DNA from: Prochlorococcus sp. AG-402-P18
GTDB taxonomy: Bacteria > Cyanobacteriota > Cyanobacteriia > PCC-6307 > Cyanobiaceae
NCBI GenBank assembly: GCA_003216275.1
Contig: QCJC01000010.1
Coordinates: 18,961-82,960 of the forward strand
Length of the DNA stretch: 64,000 nucleotides
Reading direction: 5' to 3'
How positions within the stretch are numbered: position 1 is the stretch's first letter; every line of letters starts with the position of its first letter. The notes under the pieces are model-generated. The model searched no databases. It was not told the DNA's origin and saw only the letters and a list, made by a program, of their open reading frames with translations. This document shows, piece after piece, positions 58,144 through 64,000 of this stretch. The position numbers were made by a program, and so were the translations under genes.

Positions 58144-59460
58144 GTGAATTTTGCAAAAAATGTTGAATTGATTGCAAGTCCAACAAATTCTGGATGCATA
58201 GATGTTCTTGTCCCCAGATGTTTGATTGGTAATGGACAGGATGTATTAGGAGCATCAATAGATCACGAAGGATTGTGTCCCATAAAATTTAAATGGAGTG
58301 ATGGAACAATTAGCTCAATCAAGGGGTTAAAAGATAGTTCTAAAGTTCCTACGGAAATCCTCCTGCCAAGATTTGTTGAACCTCATGCACATTTAGATAA
58401 AGCATTTTCATGGTCTCGTTTCCCTAACTTGAAGGGTAGTTACCAAGAAGCCCTAGCCGCTAATCTCAGTGAATATCAATTGAGATCCAAAGATGAATTG
58501 CTTTTTAGCATCGAGAAATCTCTGAACCTTGCATTTGTTAATGGCATCGGTGCAATCAGATCTCATATTGATAGCTTTGGAAAAACTGCAATAAGCGATT
58601 GGGATTTATTAGAAAATGTTAAAACAAAATGGCGAAAGAAAATTTTCTTACAGTTCGTAGCTTTGGTTCCATTGGACTTTTGGCAAACTTATGAAGGTGA
58701 GCTTTTAGCCCAAAAAATTGCTTTTAATGGAGATCTCTTAGGGGGAGTTATAGCCCCTCCTTTTAATAAGAAGAGAATGTTTAAGTCTTTATTACACCTA
58801 GTTCAACTTGCCAATAGAGTTAAGTGTGATATCGATCTTCATATTGATGAGTCTCAGTCTTGCCCAGCAGCCGGGGTGAAATTACTTCTTGAAGTATTAG
58901 GTCATGTTAAAAATGAGATATCAATAACTTGTAGTCATTTGAGCAGTATGGGGTTACTAAGAGAAAATGCGATTTCGCACTTGGCGAAAAAAATGGCTAG
59001 AAACAAATTAAAAGTTGTTGCTTTACCTCTCACTAATTCTTGGCTACTTGGAAGAAAAGATCGATCCACTTTAATTAAAAGACCACTTGCGCCAATATTT
59101 CAACTTCAAAAGGCAGGAGTTGTTGTATCTGTAGGAGGGGACAATGTAAATGATGCTTGGTTCCCCTTATCTAATTTTGACCCTATTAATTTAATGGCTT
59201 TTTCAATGCCAATTGCCCACTTGTCTCCTTGGGATAGATTGGGTCTTTCTCCATTCACTACATCTGCAGCATATATGCTTAGTCTTCAATGGGATGGCCT
59301 TTTTCAAAAGGGAAGCCCTGCCGATTTTATTTTGTTAGATTCCAATAGTTGGGTGAAAGCTTTGTCTGAAAGACCTAAAAGAAAAGTTGTAGTCAATGGT
59401 GAATTCTTGAATGAATTACCGAATGACAAAAACTCAACATTGACTAATTCTGAATCATGA
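58144..59460 (+). CDS. Amidohydrolase (cytosine-deaminase-like)
   Basis: The 438-residue protein (GTG start; the first in-frame stop lies 33 nt upstream, with no better start between) resembles the cytosine/dihydropyrimidine amidohydrolase superfamily. It has FVEPHAHLDKAFSW with the HxH-type metal site, IRSHIDSFG, IDLHIDESQSC, ITCSHLSSM with a His, and VVSVGGDNVNDAW with the catalytic Asp. The substrate cannot be named. It overlaps the FAD oxidase gene by 4 nt. Confidence 0.82.
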   Translation: MNFAKNVELIASPTNSGCIDVLVPRCLIGNGQDVLGASIDHEGLCPIKFKWSDGTISSIKGLKDSSKVPTEILLPRFVEPHAHLDKAFSWSRFPNLKGSYQEALAANLSEYQLRSKDELLFSIEKSLNLAFVNGIGAIRSHIDSFGKTAISDWDLLENVKTKWRKKIFLQFVALVPLDFWQTYEGELLAQKIAFNGDLLGGVIAPPFNKKRMFKSLLHLVQLANRVKCDIDLHIDESQSCPAAGVKLLLEVLGHVKNEISITCSHLSSMGLLRENAISHLAKKMARNKLKVVALPLTNSWLLGRKDRSTLIKRPLAPIFQLQKAGVVVSVGGDNVNDAWFPLSNFDPINLMAFSMPIAHLSPWDRLGLSPFTTSAAYMLSLQWDGLFQKGSPADFILLDSNSWVKALSERPKRKVVVNGEFLNELPNDKNSTLTNSES

Positions 59461-60809
59461 GTAATAAAGACAGAGTGGCTTTACTTTTAAATGAACTTAA
59501 ATCCGTATCTGATTTAGAGATCTATCAAAAAACTAGTGATTTAAAAAGGTTTTCTAAAGACTTTTTTGATTATTCTCCAATATTAATTAATGAATTAAAA
59601 GATTGTCTGGCTGACATTGTTGTTCGACCACTTTCGGTAGATGCAATTATTATTGTGGCTCAAATTTGTCATAAGTATTCAACTTCTTTGACCCTAAGAG
59701 GCTCTGGAACAGGAAATTATGGACAGTGTGTTCCACTAAACGGTGGAGTTGTAATGGTTATGTCTGGTTTGAGGAAGATTAGAAAATTTGATTCGAAATC
59801 TGGTGAGATCACAGTTGAATGTGGTTGTTTACTTAGAGACATTAATGATGAGCTGATTAAACATGGTCGTCAATTACGCTTGCTTCCTAGTACATGGAGA
59901 AGCGCTTCGGTTGGTGGCTTTATCGCTGGCGGTTCAGGTGGGATAGGATCCGTTCGTTGGGGTTTCCTTAGAGATCCTGGGCATTTGCAATCATTAGAAA
60001 TAATAACAACTGAGGATCCTCCGAGAAAACTTCAATTGAATGCAAATAATTCAGAAGCTTTAAATCATGCTTATGGAACTAATGGAATTATCACTACATT
60101 GACATTGACAACTGCTCCATATATTGAATGGCAACAAATAGTTGTCGATTGCCTTGAGTGGAATCAAGCTGTTGACTTGTTAAGCAAATTTAGTTGTGCG
60201 GCTCTGGAACTTTATTTGGGAACATTATTAGAGAAAGAAATTGTTAATTGTCTTCCACATTGGTCTGGCAATCCTTCAGGTAAGCATAGAATTTTACTTT
60301 TGGTCTCACCTGATGGGGTAACTACAGTTGAGCGACTTGCTAAATCAGCTGGCGCAGATTTTTATGATTTAGGGTCAGAGAACTTGAAGGCTGGGACAGG
60401 TATTCGAGAGCTTTCTTGGAATCATACAACTTTACATATGCGTGGCATTGATCCTGATTGGACATATTTGCAAATGCTTCTTCCTCAGCCTGAGTCGGAA
60501 ATGATGAGACAATTGAAATCGGTCTGGGGATCAAATCTGTTGTGGCATTTGGAATGTGTTCGTCAAAATGGAGTGCAAAGATTAGCTTCCCTTCCTCTTG
60601 TTAAATGGCAAGGTGAGGAAGCTATGAATCACTTAATTAGTCAATGTAAAGAGCTTGGTGCAGTGATCTTTAATCCGCATACAATTACTGTTGAAGATGG
60701 AGGCCTTGGTGTAGTCGACTCTGATCAAGTTCAAGCAAAGAGTAACTTTGATCCAAAAGGAATTTTGAATCCAGGTAAACTCAAAGGTTGGAATATAAAA
60801 GTTAATTAA
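59457..60809 (+). CDS. FAD-linked oxidase (GlcD-like)
   Basis: The 450-residue protein has an FAD-binding PCMH-type N-terminal domain with LTLRGSGTGNYGQCVPLNGGVV (about 79-100), SVGGFIAGGSGGIGSVRWG and TNGIITTLTLTTAP. The C-terminal cap has NPHTITVEDGGLG and ends FDPKGILNPGKLKGW, the usual end of the GlcD/D-lactate oxidase family. The ATG overlaps the amidohydrolase stop in ATGA. Substrate unknown; a 2-hydroxy acid or amino-acid-like alcohol is typical of the family. Confidence 0.85.
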   Translation: MSNKDRVALLLNELKSVSDLEIYQKTSDLKRFSKDFFDYSPILINELKDCLADIVVRPLSVDAIIIVAQICHKYSTSLTLRGSGTGNYGQCVPLNGGVVMVMSGLRKIRKFDSKSGEITVECGCLLRDINDELIKHGRQLRLLPSTWRSASVGGFIAGGSGGIGSVRWGFLRDPGHLQSLEIITTEDPPRKLQLNANNSEALNHAYGTNGIITTLTLTTAPYIEWQQIVVDCLEWNQAVDLLSKFSCAALELYLGTLLEKEIVNCLPHWSGNPSGKHRILLLVSPDGVTTVERLAKSAGADFYDLGSENLKAGTGIRELSWNHTTLHMRGIDPDWTYLQMLLPQPESEMMRQLKSVWGSNLLWHLECVRQNGVQRLASLPLVKWQGEEAMNHLISQCKELGAVIFNPHTITVEDGGLGVVDSDQVQAKSNFDPKGILNPGKLKGWNIKVN

Positions 60810-60840
60810 TTTAAGTACTTTATTTTCTAAAAACTTTGAT

Positions 60841-62073
60841 TTATTTAGACTTCCCTTTAAAAAGATCACCTATTAAATATAGTGATCCTGAAATAATTGG
60901 AGGAGGAGAAGGCCATTTCTCTCTTTTTTCAAGTATTGAAAATACTTCTTCCATGCACAATGCTTCTTTTAGTTGGGTTCTATATTCTGGGCAATAACTT
61001 AAAATTTGACTTTTTGACCAGCTTTGTTGATTAGGGATAGGCACTATCCAAACTAAATCTTTTTCTCTTATTAAGTTATTCAAAATGTTTTTCATATCTT
61101 TTCGTTTTTGAATCCCCAGTATCCATATAACTCCACTTTCTTGATTAGTCCATGAATTTCTTTCCGTTGATAATTGTTTAGCTGCATGTGGATTATGTGC
61201 ACCATCAACAATTATTGGCCTTCCTTTCCATTTTGTTGCTTGAAGTCTTCCAGGCCATTTAGTAAGAGATAAGCCTTTTCGAATTTGTTCATCAGAAATA
61301 TTCCATCCAATATTTTTTAAGGAACTAATAACCCCTTTAGCTACAGCTGCATTTTCTTTCTGTATTGCCCCTGATAGGCCAAGTTTCCAGTCTGATGGGA
61401 GTGGATCTACCCAATGAATGAATGCTTGTTGCTTAGTAGCTGTCTCTTGTAAAACTCTTTTTACAATATTGTGTTGCTTAGCTGTAATGATCGAGCTATT
61501 TGGAGTTATTACAGCTGCTTTCTCGATAGCTATTTTTTCTAGATTGTCACCTAGGTATTCACAATGATCAAGACCAATAGATCCAAATGCAATAATAGGT
61601 CTATATTTATGCGCGGTTGTTGCATCAAGTCTACCTCCAAGTCCTACCTCAAGAATAAGAAGTTCAACTTCCTTTAATGTGAAATATTTCAGTGCTATTG
61701 CAATAACAGATTCAAAAGGAGTCAAATTATATTTTTCTATAATTGGACTAAGAGCGAGACTTAATGACTGAAATTCTTTTTTTGATATTTGGTTCTTATT
61801 GATACATATTCTCTCAACCCATTCAACTAAATGGGGAGAGGTAGTAACTCCAGTTTTGATATCTACTAGGCTAAGAACACTATTAATAAAAGCAGCAATA
61901 GATCCTTTCCCATTTGTTCCGGCTATATGAATAGCGGGTATGTTTTCACAAGGATCTCCCATGGCATTAATAGCCATTGACATACGATCTATACCCAGAT
62001 TCATATCTCTATACTCTGAGCTCTTACTTCCAAAAGTGAAATTCGATTTTCTTAGGAAAGCTTCATCAGACAT
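60841..62073 (-). CDS. folC: Folylpolyglutamate/dihydrofolate synthase
   Basis: FolC adds glutamates to folates. The 410-residue Mur-ligase-like protein has IHIAGTNGKGSIAAFINS (P-loop), SPHLVEWVERI, LEVGLGGRLDATTA and VDGAHNPHAAKQLS. The N-terminus is short compared with E. coli. The ATG at 62073 overlaps the argD 3' end by 22 nt, so the two are probably one transcript. Confidence 0.93.
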   Translation of the reverse strand: MSDEAFLRKSNFTFGSKSSEYRDMNLGIDRMSMAINAMGDPCENIPAIHIAGTNGKGSIAAFINSVLSLVDIKTGVTTSPHLVEWVERICINKNQISKKEFQSLSLALSPIIEKYNLTPFESVIAIALKYFTLKEVELLILEVGLGGRLDATTAHKYRPIIAFGSIGLDHCEYLGDNLEKIAIEKAAVITPNSSIITAKQHNIVKRVLQETATKQQAFIHWVDPLPSDWKLGLSGAIQKENAAVAKGVISSLKNIGWNISDEQIRKGLSLTKWPGRLQATKWKGRPIIVDGAHNPHAAKQLSTERNSWTNQESGVIWILGIQKRKDMKNILNNLIREKDLVWIVPIPNQQSWSKSQILSYCPEYRTQLKEALCMEEVFSILEKREKWPSPPPIISGSLYLIGDLFKGKSK

Positions 62074-63233
62074 TTGTCTAGTCTCGATAAAAGCTCGTTG
62101 ATTTCTTTTTTCGAAATAGTTAATGGAGGTACGATCCTTAACACTTTTGCACCAGCTGACACTAAGAGTAGTTTTTCTTTTAAGGCAGATTTGACAATAT
62201 CAAGAGATGTTATTTTGATATTGTCGTTTAAAACGAGACCTTGAATAAGACCGATACCTCTTGTAGACATAAATATATCTGAATATTTATTTGAAAGTTT
62301 AATTAGTCCTTCTTTTAATTGTTTACCTCTCTCCTTGATTTTATTAAGGAGATCTCTTCTTTGTATTTCTCTCCCAACAGTCAGAGCTGCTCTACAAGCA
62401 AAAGGATTCCCACCAAAAGTGCTGGCATGATCACCAGGCTGAAATATATCAGCCTGGTGATTAACTAATAAGGCTCCAATAGCATGACCTCCACCAAGTC
62501 CTTTCGCTAATGTGAAGACATCGGGTTCAACACCTAGCTGTTCATATCCCCAAAGAGTACCTGTTCTTCCCATTCCGGTTTGAACCTCGTCAAAGATTAA
62601 TAAAACATTGCTGCTTGTACATTTCGCTCTGATTAGTTCAAAAAATGATTTTTTACCAATATTTATTCCCCCCTCACCTTGTATTGGTTCAATTAATACA
62701 GCTGCAATTCCTTGACCTGTTTTTTCTAATTCATCAAAAAGATTTTCAAAAGATTCATTGTCGTTATATGAAAAAAACTTAAATCCATTAACCATTGGCT
62801 CGAAGCCTTTGTGATATTTCGTTTGTCCTGTCGCACTTACCGCTGCAAGAGTTCTTCCGTGAAAGCTTTCCTTTGAACAAAGAATGATCGGATTGTCGAT
62901 ATTACGTTTGATATGCCCGTATTTTCTTGCCAATTTTATAGCAGCTTCGTTTGCTTCAGCACCGCTATTGCAGAAAAATGCACTTTTAGCAAAACTGTTT
63001 GCAGTTAACCATTTAGCTAGTTCTTCTTGCTCTGGTATCTCGTATAGATTAGAGACATGTTGAAGTTTCCTTAATTGCTTTGATAAGGATTTGATTAATG
63101 CTTTATCACTGTGACCTAGTGAACAAGTTGCAATGCCAGCTACAGCATCAAGGTATTTTCCTCCTTTCTTGTCCCACACCCAAGAGCCTTTACCCTTTAC
63201 GAGCTCTATTGGAAAACGTTGGTAAGTTTTCAT
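62052..63233 (-). CDS. argD: Acetylornithine aminotransferase
   Basis: ArgD uses PLP to form N-acetylornithine in arginine synthesis. The frame runs through the upstream tRNA-Leu to 63317, so I place the start at the ATG at 63233 (393 residues, beginning MKTYQRFPIEL). Motifs are FFCNSGAEANEAAIKLARKYG, IFDEVQTGMGRTGTLWGYE and LAKGLGGGHAIGALL with the PLP-Lys. No ribosome-binding site is visible, and the start is 8 nt from the 3' end of the tRNA. It overlaps folC at its own 3' end. Confidence 0.95.
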   Translation of the reverse strand: MKTYQRFPIELVKGKGSWVWDKKGGKYLDAVAGIATCSLGHSDKALIKSLSKQLRKLQHVSNLYEIPEQEELAKWLTANSFAKSAFFCNSGAEANEAAIKLARKYGHIKRNIDNPIILCSKESFHGRTLAAVSATGQTKYHKGFEPMVNGFKFFSYNDNESFENLFDELEKTGQGIAAVLIEPIQGEGGINIGKKSFFELIRAKCTSSNVLLIFDEVQTGMGRTGTLWGYEQLGVEPDVFTLAKGLGGGHAIGALLVNHQADIFQPGDHASTFGGNPFACRAALTVGREIQRRDLLNKIKERGKQLKEGLIKLSNKYSDIFMSTRGIGLIQGLVLNDNIKITSLDIVKSALKEKLLLVSAGAKVLRIVPPLTISKKEINELLSRLDKCLMKLS

Positions 63234-63241
63234 CAATGAAG

Positions 63242-63323
63242 TGGGAGCGGTCGGACTTGAACCGACAAACCCGAAGGTGCCGCATTTTGAGTGCGGTGCG
63301 TCTACCAATTCCACCACGCTCCC
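63242..63323 (-). tRNA. tRNA-Leu (anticodon CAA)
   Basis: The reverse complement is an 82-nt class II tRNA. Acceptor GGGAGCG/CGCTCCC, D arm TGGTGGAATTGGTAGACGCA, anticodon stem-loop CCGCA-CTCAAAA-TGCGG (anticodon CAA), a variable arm CACCTTCGGG and the T-loop GGTTCAAGTCC complete it. The discriminator base is A. Confidence 0.96.
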
Positions 63324-63362
63324 ATAGTTTTATTTTATGTCAAAACTAGCAAAAAAATTAAA

Positions 63363-64000
63363 CTAAGCTGCTTTTTTTTGAGTATTAATATTCTCTTCAC
63401 TAATTGTTGTGCTGGTGAAGGTGCTATGAAATGCTGTTTGATCAGATTTTCTAGAAATAATAGAACCAGCCTCAGTTAATTTTTTTTCTAATTTTTCATA
63501 CCCTCTATCTAAGTGTTCTAGACCTGTGAAAATACTATTTCCTTTTGCATAAAGACAAGCAAGGATGATGGCAGCAGAAGAACGTAAATCTCCTCCTTCT
63601 ACATTGGAACCCATTAGCTCCTTAACTCCTTTGATATGTGCAGTATTTTTGTCGAGATAAATACAGGCACCCATTTTATTTAGCTCAATAACATGTTGCA
63701 TCCTCTGTTCAAAAACTTTTTCTCTGATTTTGCTTGAACCCTTGGCAGTTGCCATCAATGACATAAATGGAGCTTGAAGATCAGTGGGAAATCCAGGGAA
63801 TGGACTTGTGGTTATATCAACTCCTGATATTTCTTTTGGAATAATTTTTAAATGATGATTTCCATGGTGAGATATTGAACATCCACATTCTTTTAGTTTT
63901 GATATCACAGCACTCATATGATTTGGGATTAATGGACCAACAATGAGTGAAGATCGTGTTATTGCTGCTGCAATAAGAAAAGTTCCTGCTTCAATTCTGT
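63363..64000 (-). CDS. murA: UDP-N-acetylglucosamine 1-carboxyvinyltransferase, C-terminal part
   Basis: MurA moves enolpyruvate to UDP-GlcNAc in the first committed step of peptidoglycan synthesis. The frame stays open to the window end, so the N-terminus is outside. The visible part begins [21 protein letters not shown] and includes the [16 protein letters not shown] signature, [15 protein letters not shown] and [17 protein letters not shown] with the [14 protein letters not shown] end of the family. Fosfomycin-site residues lie upstream and are not seen. The gene ends 39 nt before tRNA-Leu. Confidence 0.96.
   Translation of the reverse strand, partial: RIEAGTFLIAAAITRSSLIVGPLIPNHMSAVISKLKECGCSISHHGNHHLKIIPKEISGVDITTSPFPGFPTDLQAPFMSLMATAKGSSKIREKVFEQRMQHVIELNKMGACIYLDKNTAHIKGVKELMGSNVEGGDLRSSAAIILACLYAKGNSIFTGLEHLDRGYEKLEKKLTEAGSIISRKSDQTAFHSTFTSTTISEENINTQKKAA

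Noticed and set aside
63234..63317. N-terminal extension of argD
   Set aside because: The extension is the antisense-free reading of tRNA-Leu; the conserved MKTYQRFP start fixes the real N-terminus at 63233.

Overview
The window is a gene-dense, AT-rich stretch of a cyanobacterial chromosome with short intergenic gaps and no mobile elements. The gene set points to Prochlorococcus: kaiB-kaiC without kaiA next to rplU-rpmA, a two-component kinase of the NblS/Hik33 type, a high-light-inducible (Hli) protein, a photosystem II S4-domain protein, the paired clpR/clpP3 genes, cyanobacteria-only families (DUF1825, DUF3086, DUF3119) and many very small proteins. The strain or clade cannot be fixed from reading alone. 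The low GC suits a low-GC Prochlorococcus, but this is an inference.

Layout. 1-4545: the end of a GAF-domain protein, a DMT-type exporter, three small hypothetical genes, murD, a 48-codon gene and tRNA-Val. 4609-9928: the PSII S4 protein, a membrane protein, serA, prmA, a [2Fe-2S] ferredoxin and two small proteins, closed by a perfect 20-bp palindromic terminator. 10006-15497: a lumenal pentapeptide protein, RNase Z, a SpoIID-like protein, truB, a methyltransferase, and the ribosomal protein genes rpmA and rplU. 15683-21973: kaiB, kaiC, the NblS-like kinase, purD and purC. 22019-28284: a plus-strand envelope operon (Omp85, lpxC, fabZ, lpxA, lpxB, msrA). 28358-37369: pepA, a GIY-YIG-like protein, a DUF1825 protein, tyrS, pyrF, plsY, DUF3086, DUF3119, an MlaE-type permease and a GPH-type sugar symporter. 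37457-43698: tRNA-Gly, a glycogen debranching enzyme, a 770-bp gene-free region with a strong hairpin, HU, then a run of small membrane or basic proteins including an Hli protein and a stand-alone NdhF-N-terminus-like protein. 43837-52599: a glycosyltransferase and a sugar-phosphate transferase, cbiB, ilvC, clpP3, clpR, a PIN/TRAM protein, hemW-like and panB. 52640-57938: SRP RNA, ftsZ, ftsQ, a membrane protein, ddl, miaB and tRNA-His. 58144-64000: an amidohydrolase and FAD oxidase pair, folC, argD, tRNA-Leu and the C-terminal part of murA.

How the genes fit together. Murein and division genes recur (murD, murA, ddl, ftsQ, ftsZ, the SpoIID-like protein), as do outer-membrane genes (Omp85, lpxC/A/B, the MlaE-type permease). 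The clock pair kaiBC faces the stress kinase gene tail to tail. Most of the window is ordinary core genome. I did not find a clear-cut new multi-gene system. The items most worth a second look are the apparent CTG start of cbiB in a CTGA overlap with ilvC, the structured spacer between kaiB and kaiC, the orphan NdhF-like protein with a translationally coupled mini-ORF, the hairpin-bearing gene-free region upstream of hup, and argD starting 8 nt after a tRNA.
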